64,000 nucleotides of DNA. Source: Sporosarcina sp. P34. GTDB lineage: Bacteria; Bacillota; Bacilli; Bacillales_A; Planococcaceae. The translations under genes were made by a program, and so were the position numbers. The notes under the pieces were generated by a model. The model saw only the letters and a program-made list of their open reading frames with translations, was not told the origin of the DNA and made no database searches. Numbering within the stretch: the first letter of the stretch is position 1; each line of letters opens with the position of its first letter. Location of the stretch: positions 21,905-85,904 of the forward strand of contig NZ_PDZC01000012.1 in assembly GCF_002743375.1 (NCBI RefSeq), given 5' to 3'. Shown one piece after another: positions 38,252-46,607 of the stretch.

Positions 38252-39544
38252 TTAAGAAACTGAAAGCCACCACCATAGCCCCGTCAACGTAATGAGGAGA
38301 GTAGGCACAGTCAATATAATACCTACTTTGAAATAATATCCCCAAGAGATCCGTATGCCTTTTAACGACAGCACATGCAACCACAGCAACGTGGCGAGCG
38401 AACCGATCGGTGTCATCTTCGGACCTAAATCAGACCCGATTACATTGGCATAAATCAACGCTTCCCGCACATCAGGCGGAACCGCAGCATCCTGGATCGC
38501 TAGCGCATCTATCATCACGGTTGGCAAATTGTTCATGAACGATGACAGGATTGCCGCAATAAACCCCATGCTAATCGTAGCGGCGTACAAGCCGTGGCTC
38601 GATGTCCACTCGATCAACGCGGTCAAAACAGATGTCAATCCTGCATTGCGCAATCCATAGACGACTACGTACATCCCGATGGAAAAGAACACAATAGCCC
38701 ATGGAGCACCTTTGATTACCGTTTTAGTCTGCACTGCTTCGCTCGTTCTTGCAATTAGCAAGAACATGATCGCAATGGAACCGGCGATGAAGGAGACAGG
38801 TAAACCTAATGATTCACTAATGAAGTAGCCGATCAGCAACATACCGAGCACTACCCAGGAAATGCGGAACAATTTATGGTCACGTATAGCACTCGCAGGT
38901 GTACGCAACAACTTTTCATCGAAACGTTTCGGTATAGATTTCCGGAAATACATATACAACACGAGAATACTGGCACCAAGGCTGAAGAAGTTCGGGATGA
39001 TCATACGGCTTGCATATTCAGCAAAACCGATGCCGAAGAAGTCGGCGGAAACGATGTTCACGAGATTACTGACGACAAGTGGCAAGGAAGTAGTATCCGC
39101 AATGAATCCTGACGCCATGACGAAGGGCAAAATCATTTTCTCTTTGAAATTCAGTGCACGCACCATTGCAAGGACAATGGGTGTGAGTATCAAAGCGGCT
39201 CCATCATTCGCGAATAAAGCCGACACACCAGCGCCAAGTAGGATGACAAGTAAAAACATGCGAACGCCACTTCCTTTGGCAAAGCGCGCCATATGTAATG
39301 CGGACCACTCGAAAAATCCGATTTCATCTAGGATCAATGAAATAATGATTAGTGCGACGAACGTCAATGTAGCATTCCATACGATAGACGTTACATCGAT
39401 GACATCAGTAAAACTGACGACGCCCGCAAGTAGAGCGAGAACAGCGCCGGCGATGGCAGACCAGCCGATGGATAGATTGCGTGGTTGCCAAATAACCAAG
39501 ATCAGTGTGAGTAGAAATATAAGGGAAGCCAGTATTATTTGCAT
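38252..39544 (-). CDS. arsB: Arsenite efflux membrane protein ArsB
   Basis: A 430-residue transporter with about 11-12 transmembrane helices and ArsB motifs ([63 protein letters not shown]). ArsB pumps arsenite or antimonite out of the cell using the proton motive force. It overlaps arsR by 10 bases on the same strand, so the two form arsRB. No arsC reductase gene is in the cluster, so arsenate would need a reductase encoded elsewhere. Confidence 0.93.
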   Translation of the reverse strand: MQIILASLIFLLTLILVIWQPRNLSIGWSAIAGAVLALLAGVVSFTDVIDVTSIVWNATLTFVALIIISLILDEIGFFEWSALHMARFAKGSGVRMFLLVILLGAGVSALFANDGAALILTPIVLAMVRALNFKEKMILPFVMASGFIADTTSLPLVVSNLVNIVSADFFGIGFAEYASRMIIPNFFSLGASILVLYMYFRKSIPKRFDEKLLRTPASAIRDHKLFRISWVVLGMLLIGYFISESLGLPVSFIAGSIAIMFLLIARTSEAVQTKTVIKGAPWAIVFFSIGMYVVVYGLRNAGLTSVLTALIEWTSSHGLYAATISMGFIAAILSSFMNNLPTVMIDALAIQDAAVPPDVREALIYANVIGSDLGPKMTPIGSLATLLWLHVLSLKGIRISWGYYFKVGIILTVPTLLITLTGLWWWLSVS

Positions 39545-39849
39545 GGGTTCTCCTCCTCGCTACATTCAATAGTCGGAACCGGCAATACCTTCAATAATTC
39601 CAATAGTAAGAAATAGTAGGGATGGGAATGATTAAGTGACCAATATACCCAGCGTCCACGTCGTTCATTCAGCACGATCTCATCACTTTTTAATCTGTGC
39701 ATATGCTGACTAATTGCGGGTTGTGATACGTCTAGTAAAGTATTCAAATCACAAATGCATAGAGGTTTTTGCTCCAATGCCTTCAGTAATTGTAATCGGG
39801 ATTGATCCCCAATGGTTTTTAAGTAACGTTCCATTTGTTTAGGATTCAT
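39535..39849 (-). CDS. arsR: ArsR-type metalloregulatory repressor
   Basis: A 104-residue winged-helix repressor. The arsenite-binding C31-x-C33-D-L motif lies in the recognition region. The DNA-reading helix is [13 protein letters not shown] (about 42-54). The last residues contain two more Cys. It releases DNA when arsenite binds and so opens arsB expression. The ATG is preceded by AAAGGAG, and a palindromic operator lies upstream. Confidence 0.93.
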   Translation of the reverse strand: MNPKQMERYLKTIGDQSRLQLLKALEQKPLCICDLNTLLDVSQPAISQHMHRLKSDEIVLNERRGRWVYWSLNHSHPYYFLLLELLKVLPVPTIECSEEENPCK

Positions 39850-39881
39850 AAAATACTCCTTTATTTTTTAGTATCTATATC

Positions 39882-39901
39882 ATATAAGTTCAGGCTTATA
39901 T
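39882..39901. promoter_or_regulatory. Palindromic operator upstream of arsR
   Basis: A perfect inverted repeat ATATAAG-N6-CTTATAT lies 33 bases before the arsR start. This suits an ArsR dimer for self-repression. Confidence 0.65.
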
Positions 39902-39921
39902 GTTCAATGCTTTTAGACAAA

Positions 39922-39961
39922 CAAAAAAGGAAGTCACAGGGCAGTGTGGCTTCCTTTTTGT
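39922..39961 (-). terminator. Terminator of the metal-transport operon
   Basis: On the minus strand AAAAAGGAAGCCACA pairs with TGTGACTTCCTTTTT, followed by T. It is near symmetric and could also stop plus-strand transcripts. Confidence 0.85.
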
Positions 39962-39984
39962 CTGAAATTGATAGATCATGCTAA

Positions 39985-40953
39985 TTATCGTTCTTTGCTT
40001 AACTCATCATGGATGAGATTCATATTGTAGTTCAAGTATTTTATATACGTATCGATCGCGTCACCAGGGTTACCAATTTCGTCAGAGTAGATGGGCTTTT
40101 CAGCAATTGGAACGCCAGTCTCTGCGGAAACAGTTTCCATCGGGCGAGTATCTACGTTAGATTCCACGAATAATACAGGCACGTTATGTTCTTGGATATA
40201 GCGAATGAGCTCTTTGATTTGTTTAGGTGAACCATTCTCTTCCGTATCGATTTCCCAGATAAACGCTTCTTTTAAGCCATAGTGGTCACTCAAGTATTGG
40301 AAAGCACGTTCACTTGTTACGAGTACACGATTTTCTTCAGGAATCGTAGAAATGCGTTCCGCAAATTCATCATCTAATTCTTGTAGGCGTTGTACGTACT
40401 CATCGCCTTGCTCTCGAATTTTTTCACTTTCTGTCGGGTGTTTTTCAATCAATGCATCGCGCATAGCTTCTGCCATTTTCACACCAACAGCTGGATCGAT
40501 AAACGCGTGTGGGTTGATTTCCTCGTCAGTGCCGTCTTTTCCACCGATATACTTAGGTTCTACTTCTTCAGTTAAGCTATAGATGTTTTCGTCTTTCTGA
40601 CCAACGGAATCCATCATTTTGAAGAACCAGCCTTTTTTTCCGCCTTCAAGATTTAAACCGTTGTAGAATAATACGTCTGCATCGGTTGCGGCTTTAATAT
40701 CATTTGGCAAAGGCTCATATTCATGAGGATCCGTTCCGGTTGGCACTAAGTTATATACTTCTACATAGTCCCCACCGATTTCGCGTGCCATATCCGCAAT
40801 GATGGTAAATGAAGTAACGACTTTTAGCTTGTCGTCCGTTTCCGCTGCTTGGTCACCAACTTTCGTGCCCTTGTCATTGCCACATGCTGCTAACATGAAT
40901 ACAGCGAGCAATGATAGTGTTAGCCATTTTGCTAATTTTTTCATGTAGTACAT
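39985..40953 (-). CDS. mntC: Manganese-type ABC transporter substrate-binding lipoprotein
   Basis: A 322-residue cluster A-I metal-binding lipoprotein. The lipobox is LAAC with C24. Candidate metal ligands are His in TDPHEYEPLP, His in NPHAFIDPA, a Glu/Asp near 210 and Asp near 285. A helical linker divides the two lobes. The start at 40953 has AAGGAG 4-5 bases upstream; ATG 40944 (MKKLAK) is an alternative. It is the last gene of the ATPase-permease-binding-protein operon. The symbol follows the S. aureus order; B. subtilis names differ. Manganese is inferred from family features and MntR-like operators; zinc cannot be fully excluded. Confidence 0.87.
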   Translation of the reverse strand: MYYMKKLAKWLTLSLLAVFMLAACGNDKGTKVGDQAAETDDKLKVVTSFTIIADMAREIGGDYVEVYNLVPTGTDPHEYEPLPNDIKAATDADVLFYNGLNLEGGKKGWFFKMMDSVGQKDENIYSLTEEVEPKYIGGKDGTDEEINPHAFIDPAVGVKMAEAMRDALIEKHPTESEKIREQGDEYVQRLQELDDEFAERISTIPEENRVLVTSERAFQYLSDHYGLKEAFIWEIDTEENGSPKQIKELIRYIQEHNVPVLFVESNVDTRPMETVSAETGVPIAEKPIYSDEIGNPGDAIDTYIKYLNYNMNLIHDELSKER

Positions 40954-41001
40954 TCTACTCCTTTGTGAATACAAATTTTTTCTGCCAGGTCAGTTAAACG
41001 C

Positions 41002-41871
41002 TTAGTTGGTTGCGCCTGTAATCGATTTACGTTTAAACTTCTTACGGAACATCCCCACGACAATTCCTTGTTTAGGCGAGAATAAAAATGCCAAGACGAA
41101 GATGGCTGTCGCTGTCAAGGCAATCACGGGCCCGGTTGGCATATTATACAAGAAGCTGAAATACAGTCCAGTAATGGAGGACACAGCACCGAAAAATGCT
41201 GCCAATATGACCATGACCGATAGTCGATTGGTTAACAGATACGCTGTAGAAGCTGGTGTAATCAATAAAGATACAACGAGGATCACCCCGACAGTCTGTA
41301 GGGAAGCGACAGTAACCAGTGTGAGTAAAAACATAATCGCGTAGTGAATCAAACGTGTTTTTAAACCGTAAGCCGCAGCCATCGTCTCGTCGAAACTGGA
41401 AACGAGTAGTTCTTTAAAGAACAGAAAGACTACTAAAATGACAATGGCACCGACGATCAAAGTCAGCCACATGTCGGAACTGCGGACAGACAACACGTTA
41501 CCGAATAAAATCTGCGTCAAGTCTGTCGCACTTTTAGCTTGTGTGATTAAAATAATCCCAAGAGCGAAAAACGCTGAAAAGACTATGCCAATCGAAGAAT
41601 CATTCTTGATTCGACTATTTTGAGATATGGCACCGATACTGAATGCTGTCAGAACACCCGTAAACACTGCGCCGTAGAAATAGCTAATTCCGAGCATATA
41701 CGAAATAGCAACACCCGGTAGAACTGCGTGGGAAATCGCATCGCCCATCAATGCCATGCCCCGAAGGACAATGAAACTTCCAATAACTCCACAAATGATG
41801 CCGACCATGATCGACGTAATCAATGCTTTCTGTAAGAAACCGTACGTCAGTAAGTCTTGAATAAATTCCAT
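41002..41871 (-). CDS. mntB: Metal ABC transporter permease (ABC-3 family)
   Basis: A 289-residue integral membrane protein with about eight or nine helices and ABC-3 motifs (GSFIVLRGMALMGDAISHAVLPGVA near 32-56, DETMAAAYGL near 165). It forms the channel for Mn2+ entry with the ATPase encoded upstream and the lipoprotein downstream. The ATG overlaps the ATPase stop by one base. Unlike B. subtilis mntABCD there is only one permease gene, so it likely works as a homodimer. Confidence 0.9.
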   Translation of the reverse strand: MEFIQDLLTYGFLQKALITSIMVGIICGVIGSFIVLRGMALMGDAISHAVLPGVAISYMLGISYFYGAVFTGVLTAFSIGAISQNSRIKNDSSIGIVFSAFFALGIILITQAKSATDLTQILFGNVLSVRSSDMWLTLIVGAIVILVVFLFFKELLVSSFDETMAAAYGLKTRLIHYAIMFLLTLVTVASLQTVGVILVVSLLITPASTAYLLTNRLSVMVILAAFFGAVSSITGLYFSFLYNMPTGPVIALTATAIFVLAFLFSPKQGIVVGMFRKKFKRKSITGATN

Positions 41872-42611
41872 TACATAGAAACCTCCAAGCCGTCGATCAT
41901 AAATTCACGGTTGTATGCTTTCGCCATATTGCTGGATTGGAATACTTTATTCGTTGGACCTGCATCAATTAACTCTTTGTTAATAAGAATGAGCCCATCA
42001 AAATATTTCTTCACTTTTGACAAGTCGTGGTGAACGACGAAAATCACTTTGCCATTCGCTTGCATTTCACGCAAAATCTCAATTATGATTTCTTCACTCG
42101 ATACGTCAATTCCTACGAAAGGCTCATCAAGGAAGAAGTAATCCGCCTTTTGCGCTAGTGCACGTGCAAGGAACACTCGCTGTTGTTGCCCGCCTGATAA
42201 TTCCCCAATTTGGCGATTGGCAAAGCTCTCCATTCCTACTTGCCTTAAACACTCCATGGCCCACTCTTTATCCGCTTTACGTGGACGTCTTAGCAAGCCG
42301 ATTTTTGGATAAGTTCCAAGCAAAACTGTATCTTTCACAACGATAGGGAAGTTCCAGTCAATATTGGAACGCTGGGGAACATAGGCAATTTGTTTCCGCA
42401 TAGAATCCACTGTCTCGCTACCGATCTTTACATCTCCATGATCTTTATGGATTAAGCCAAGCATCGCTTTCATCAATGTGGATTTACCCGCACCATTCGG
42501 GCCAAGAACACCAATCAAACTTCCAGATCCAAATGAAAATGAAACGTCTTTTACTACTTCATGGCCGTCATACGAAACACTTATATTATTGACTGTTATC
42601 GGATGTATCAT
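41871..42611 (-). CDS. mntA: Metal ABC transporter ATP-binding protein
   Basis: A 246-residue ATPase. Walker A is GPNGAGKS (37-44), the signature LSGGQQQR lies near 140, and Walker B is YFFLDEPFVGID near 160. The ATG at 42611 is chosen because AGGAGG stands 7 bases upstream; the in-frame ATG at 42644 lies before that site. It is the first gene of the operon, behind a promoter with MntR-like boxes. The symbol follows S. aureus naming. Confidence 0.9.
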   Translation of the reverse strand: MIHPITVNNISVSYDGHEVVKDVSFSFGSGSLIGVLGPNGAGKSTLMKAMLGLIHKDHGDVKIGSETVDSMRKQIAYVPQRSNIDWNFPIVVKDTVLLGTYPKIGLLRRPRKADKEWAMECLRQVGMESFANRQIGELSGGQQQRVFLARALAQKADYFFLDEPFVGIDVSSEEIIIEILREMQANGKVIFVVHHDLSKVKKYFDGLILINKELIDAGPTNKVFQSSNMAKAYNREFMIDGLEVSM

Positions 42612-42629
42612 CCAGTTTCCTCCTCTTTT

Positions 42630-42781
42630 CTTTCCCTGGTGCAACTTTCAGATAAAAGGAATACTACTTTTATTTTAGTTAAGAAGCATTATGGTTTTTT
42701 GATAGGTAATAATATAAAACAATTGTTTCCCTTATGCAACTCTAATGCATGATTGGTACTATATTGTTTCCTTCGTACAAC
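42630..42781 (-). promoter_or_regulatory. Metal-operon promoter with three MntR-like boxes
   Basis: On the minus strand TTGCAT (plus 42734-42739), a 17-bp spacer and TATATT (plus 42711-42716). Boxes of the form GTTTCC-N6-CAAC on the plus strand lie at 42725-42740 and 42766-42781, with a weaker one (CTTTCCCTGGTGCAAC) at 42630-42645. They match the reverse complement of the B. subtilis MntR box TTTGCCTTAAGGAAAC at 12, 11 and 10 of 16 positions. The first covers the -35. The stretch from 42782 to 43028 holds no gene. Confidence 0.65.
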
Positions 42782-43028
42782 TTTTATCAGTATAACTTAC
42801 TCAAAATTGTCTGTAAAGTAGTTTAGAAAAATATTCTTGCAAATTTTATCTAAAAGCACAAATGATTGATTAGATGCATCATATTGTATGTAGTTTATGC
42901 TTATATATAGGAAGTAAATGGGGCATAGACCTAACCACTAACTTTTAAAATATCGCATCAGGAAGTTTGGTGAGTGAAAGAAGTAGGGTAAGTACATACT
43001 AATGAAATGATGAGAGGAGTAGTGATGT

Positions 43029-43607
43029 ATGAAGAAAATAGCTGGCCCGCTTATAGCCATTATAGTGTTAGTAGTCATCGCAGCGATTATGATTGTTCCT
43101 TCTTACAACAAGTTAGTTAATTTGGAAGAAGACGTCGACCAGTCGTATGCGCAGATTGAAACGCAATTACAACGTAGAGTAGATCTAATCCCGAACTTAG
43201 TGAATACGGTGAAAGGATATGCCTCACATGAAAAAGAGGTGCTTGAAAACATTGCGAACGCACGTAGTAAAATGGCCGGCGCACGAGGTCCTGAAGAACA
43301 AGCAGCAGCAGATTCAGAACTATCGAGCGCATTAAGTCGTTTATTAGTAGTAGTAGAAAATTATCCGGATTTAAAAGCGAACCAAAACTTCCAACAGCTA
43401 ATGGATGAATTAGCAGGCACGGAAAATCGTATCGCGGTGGCTCGTAAAGATTATAACGACGTCGTGTCGGTCTTCAACAGAACCGTTAAACGATTCCCAG
43501 GTAAAATCGTGGCTTCGATCTTTGGATTCGATGAAAAAGAATACTTCAAAGCGGTCGAAGGGGCGCAACAACCGCCATCAGTCGATTTTGGGGATGACGT
43601 GAAGTGA
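43029..43607 (+). CDS. lemA: LemA family protein
   Basis: A 192-residue protein. One N-terminal transmembrane helix (about 5-25) is followed by the LemA helical bundle with NLEEDVDQSYAQIETQLQRR, DLIPNLV and ARKDYND motifs. It is an envelope protein of unknown activity. The next gene encodes a TPM-domain protein and starts within the lemA stop (GTGA overlap), a pairing seen in many bacteria and suggesting a joint function at the membrane. GAGAGGAG precedes the ATG. Confidence 0.92.
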   Translation: MKKIAGPLIAIIVLVVIAAIMIVPSYNKLVNLEEDVDQSYAQIETQLQRRVDLIPNLVNTVKGYASHEKEVLENIANARSKMAGARGPEEQAAADSELSSALSRLLVVVENYPDLKANQNFQQLMDELAGTENRIAVARKDYNDVVSVFNRTVKRFPGKIVASIFGFDEKEYFKAVEGAQQPPSVDFGDDVK

Positions 43608-44389
43608 TAAACCGCGTCTGCATGTTCCTCGTAGCGCTACTAGTGGCCCTTACTGGTACTACAACGGTTCATGCGATTACAGAAGTGGTAGTGGATGATG
43701 CGGACATTTTATCACCCGCTCAAGAAGCGGAAATAGAAGAATATGGCATTCGCTTGCAAGCGGCTACGAAAGCAGAACTTGCTGTTCGTACAGTGTATTC
43801 CCTAGAAGGGGAACCTGTGGAGGATTATGCCTTACGCCTACTTCGTGAATTGCAATTAGGCGATAAAGAAATGGACAATGGCGCATTACTTGTCGTGTCC
43901 ACAGAAAAAAATGAAGCGGCAGGTATTGAGCGCAAGTTTTATTTAACGACCGGCTACGGTTTGGAAGGAGCACTTCCTGATGGGAAAGTCGGACGTTATA
44001 TTGATGAACTCGCGATGCCCTATTTAATTCAAGAACAACCAGACCTTGCGATTATGGAAGCGTACAAAGCGTTCTATAATGAAATAGCGGCGGAATACGG
44101 GCTCGAAGGCGATGAGTTGCCAGTCGTATACCCCGAACAAGGTGAAGAAGACGTTGGCATTCCATCATTTGTTATTGTGATCATCGTTCTCTACATTATC
44201 TTCCGCGTCTTTTTCGGCGGTGGTGGAAGAGGCGGTGGCGGCGGTCCACGTGGTCGATCTAGCGGCGGTCCAATATTCTTCCCTGGCCCCGGTGGTGGTG
44301 GCTTCGGAGGTGGAAGTGGCGGCGGAGGCTTTGGTGGCTTCGGCGGCGGTGGTTCCGGTGGTGGTGGCGGAGCAGGTCGAAGTTGGTAA
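43604..44389 (+). CDS. TPM-domain membrane protein with glycine-rich tail
   Basis: A 261-residue protein. A signal peptide (about 1-24, ending VHA) is followed by the TPM_phosphatase domain (about 28-150, VVDDADILSPAQ, KYLTTGYGLEGALPD region). One transmembrane helix lies near 187-204 (FVIVIIVLYIIFRVFF). The final 57 residues are mostly Gly with Arg, Ser and Phe. The start is GTG, overlapping the lemA stop. The homologues include YgcG and chloroplast TLP18.3. The family is linked to membrane protein quality control, but the activity is unproven. Confidence 0.88.
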   Translation: MINRVCMFLVALLVALTGTTTVHAITEVVVDDADILSPAQEAEIEEYGIRLQAATKAELAVRTVYSLEGEPVEDYALRLLRELQLGDKEMDNGALLVVSTEKNEAAGIERKFYLTTGYGLEGALPDGKVGRYIDELAMPYLIQEQPDLAIMEAYKAFYNEIAAEYGLEGDELPVVYPEQGEEDVGIPSFVIVIIVLYIIFRVFFGGGGRGGGGGPRGRSSGGPIFFPGPGGGGFGGGSGGGGFGGFGGGGSGGGGGAGRSW

Positions 44390-44405
44390 TAGCTTGTTTC
44401 GTAGG

Positions 44406-44447
44406 AAGTGACGATGACTCGATTCGTGAGTGGTCGTCACTTTTTTT
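44406..44447 (+). terminator. Terminator after the lemA operon
   Basis: A stem AAGTGACGA / TCGTCACTT with a loose loop, followed by six to seven T. Confidence 0.88.
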
Positions 44448-44469
44448 ATGCCCTGTCCGCGGCGCGCGG

Positions 44470-45016
44470 CGCTCAATGTATCCCGCTATCCGCTCTATAC
44501 GATCCCGCAAGCGCTCTATGCGTAAAGTTATCCGCTCAATCAAAATCTGCATCCGCTCAAAGTATTCCTTTACCCGCTCAATGAAGCCTTGCATCCGCTC
44601 TATGCCCGCGGCCAGAAACTTTATATTCCCAAATTCTATCGTCGCGCCATCTAGTATTTGGCATTCGCGGTGCGCGCCGCTCAATGATGTACTCTATCCG
44701 CTCTATGTGCCCCCACAAGCGCTCTATGCGTAACGTTATTCGCTCAATCACATTCCGCACCCGCTCATGGTTTCCCGTTACCCGCTCAATGAAGCCATGC
44801 ATCCGCTCTATGCCCGTGGCTCGACACTTAACATTCCCAAATTCTATCGTCGCGCCATCTAGTTTTTTGCATTCGCGTTGCGCGCCGCTCAATGTGGTAC
44901 GCTATCCGCTCTATGTGATCCCGCAAGCGCTCTATGCGTAACGTTATTCGCTCAATCACATTCCGCACCCGCTCATGATATCCCGTTACCCGCTCAATGA
45001 TGCCTTGCACCCGCTC
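44470..45016. repeat. Array 2 of 21-bp periodic CGCTC repeats
   Basis: Three units repeat with an exact 208-bp period. Each holds seven CGCTC cores spaced exactly 21 bp: unit 1 at 44470, 44491, 44512, 44533, 44554, 44575 and 44596; unit 2 from 44678 to 44804; unit 3 from 44886 to 45012. Between core blocks lies a conserved 60-bp segment (CCCAAATTCTATCGTCGCGCC is part of it). 208 is not a multiple of 3, so minus-strand frames shift from unit to unit and one continuous protein is impossible. Partial homology continues to 45063. Confidence 0.92.
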
Positions 45017-45159
45017 AATGCCCGCGGCCTGACACCTTATATTCCCACATTCGATCGCCGCGCCCACCCACCCAACCCATCCACCACCCCAAAAAAGTCA
45101 AATCCCTAGAAATATAACCAGTTTCATGTAATCATAAATAAAAACGAGGTGACCTACAT

Positions 45160-45390
45160 ATGAAAATTCAATTCTACACGAAACCTAATTGTGAGCTGTG
45201 CGAAGAAGCGGAACGAATGCTTCATTTGGTCGCGGAAGATTATCCACTCGAGTGGCAGACGATTAATATAGAGGAAGATGACGATATTCATGAGAAATTT
45301 ATGCTGATGATCCCAGTTGTTGAGCACGAGGGACAGGTGTTAACATATGGAAATATCGGCTATATCGATATTTTGGAATTAATTGAATAA
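45160..45390 (+). CDS. Small glutaredoxin-family protein
   Basis: A 76-residue thioredoxin-fold protein. CxxC is C11-E-L-C14 (motif KPNCELCEEA). A cis-proline segment MIPVVEHEGQ follows. It belongs to the glutaredoxin-like DUF836 group and probably takes part in thiol-disulfide exchange in the cytosol; the partner is unknown. GAGGTGA lies upstream. It ends directly before a cre site and the cggR promoter. Confidence 0.85.
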   Translation: MKIQFYTKPNCELCEEAERMLHLVAEDYPLEWQTINIEEDDDIHEKFMLMIPVVEHEGQVLTYGNIGYIDILELIE

Positions 45391-45404
45391 TGAAAACGCT
45401 TTCT
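45391..45404. promoter_or_regulatory. CcpA cre site upstream of cggR
   Basis: TGAAAACGCTTTCT fits the consensus TGWAARCGYTWNCW at every position. It stands 2 bases before the -35 box, centred about 44 bases before the likely start of transcription. Confidence 0.75.
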
Positions 45405-45406
45405 TG

Positions 45407-45435
45407 TTGTGTTTCATTTCTGAATATGCTATACT
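45407..45435 (+). promoter_or_regulatory. cggR-gapA promoter
   Basis: TTGTGT (45407-45412), a 17-bp spacer and TATACT (45430-45435) preceded by TGC. The transcription start should be near 45442. Confidence 0.7.
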
Positions 45436-45461
45436 TCATGTATAGTATTTTTTTACCCTAG

Positions 45462-45499
45462 GTGGGACGTTAATTATTTAGAGGGATCAAATATAACCC
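45462..45499. promoter_or_regulatory. Candidate CggR operator
   Basis: Two imperfect direct repeats GTGGGACGTTAAT and GAGGGATCAAAT lie 19 bases apart, just downstream of the expected transcription start. They resemble the B. subtilis CggR site (CGGGAC direct repeats, 20-base period), but the match is partial. Confidence 0.4.
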
Positions 45500-45519
45500 G
45501 CTTGAAAAGAGTGATGTGA

Positions 45520-46545
45520 GTGAGTTTATCATTTTATGAAGCGCAACTCGCACTTATTCCTGAACTTCCACTGTTAATCGAGCAACGCTATCAAATGTTG
45601 AAACTGATCAAAGCGTCGGGCCCTGTTGGCAGAAGAACGCTTAGTTCTGTGTCTGGTCTTTCCGAGAGGGAAACGCGTACGATGCTCGATTTATTGAAAG
45701 AGCAGGAATTGGTGCATATTGCGAAAGAAGGCGTGTCAACTACAGAAAAAGGTATAGAAGTGCTCTTTGCATTGCATGATACGATGGAGGAAAAGTCGGG
45801 CAGACGACAACTTGCGAATGAGTTGGCGGAGCGCCTTGGCATTCTAAAAGTACATGTAGTGGAAGGGGATTCCGATGATTCGCCTTTGACGAAAAAGCTG
45901 CTCGGTATGCAAGCGGCGAAGCAATTCCGCTCGCGTATAAAAGGTGATGAAATTGTCGCAGTAACTGGCGGCAGTTCAGTAGCCGCGATTCCATCGTTTA
46001 TGCAGCAAGACGAGTTGCCGGATGTGCAATTCATCGCAGCAAGAGGTGGCGTGGGAGAAGAAATTGGCTTACAGGCGAATATGATCGCAGCTTCGTTTGC
46101 GGAAGCGTGTCATGCAACATATAAAGCGTTTTATTATCCAGATACTCTTAGTGAAGAAGCGCATGCGGTATTCCAGCATGAGCCTGCTGCGAAAGAAATG
46201 CTGGAGTTATATAGTCGCACCGACTGCGTGATCCATGGTGTTGGGAATGCGACGAAAATGGCTGTATTGCGAAACTCTCCTGAAGAGGAACAGCAGATTC
46301 TACGGGATCGACAAGCTAAGGGAGAAGCGTTCGGCTTTTATTTTAATCAGCAAGGTGAAATTGTCCATCGTATTCGAACAGTTGGGATTCAGATGGAGCA
46401 ATTGCAAGACGTTCCGCTCGTGCTCACTGTAGCCGGCGGGGCGAGTAAAGCGGAAGCACTGCTGTCGTATTTAGCGAGTGCACCGTCCCAAACCATTTTA
46501 GTAACAGACGAAGGCGCAGCACAAAACATGCTGTCGCTGATGTGA
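45520..46545 (+). CDS. cggR: Central glycolytic genes regulator CggR (SorC family)
   Basis: A 341-residue repressor. An N-terminal winged helix (about 25-75, GRRTLSSVSGLSERETRTML) precedes a sugar-phosphate-binding SorC domain (GGSSVAAIPSF near 149, RGGVGEEIGLQAN near 175, TVAGGASKAEA near 306). It represses the gapA operon until fructose-1,6-bisphosphate binds. The start is GTG with only a weak GAGTGATGTGA upstream. It is first in the cggR-gapA-pgk-tpiA-gpmI-eno cluster, as in B. subtilis. Confidence 0.93.
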   Translation: MSLSFYEAQLALIPELPLLIEQRYQMLKLIKASGPVGRRTLSSVSGLSERETRTMLDLLKEQELVHIAKEGVSTTEKGIEVLFALHDTMEEKSGRRQLANELAERLGILKVHVVEGDSDDSPLTKKLLGMQAAKQFRSRIKGDEIVAVTGGSSVAAIPSFMQQDELPDVQFIAARGGVGEEIGLQANMIAASFAEACHATYKAFYYPDTLSEEAHAVFQHEPAAKEMLELYSRTDCVIHGVGNATKMAVLRNSPEEEQQILRDRQAKGEAFGFYFNQQGEIVHRIRTVGIQMEQLQDVPLVLTVAGGASKAEALLSYLASAPSQTILVTDEGAAQNMLSLM

Positions 46546-46607
46546 CCCGCAGATGCACTGCCTAGAAGGCGAAAAGATTATAACTACTTTAACGGAGGCG
46601 ATTTATT

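Noticed and set aside
38862..39572. Long plus-strand open frame opposite arsB
   Set aside because: Antisense shadow of a clear ArsB gene, with no family match and no start signal.
44259..45067. Three overlapping minus-strand frames in array 2 as genes
   Set aside because: The 208-bp period shifts the frame each unit, starts are TTG without ribosome sites, and one frame runs antisense into the TPM-domain gene.
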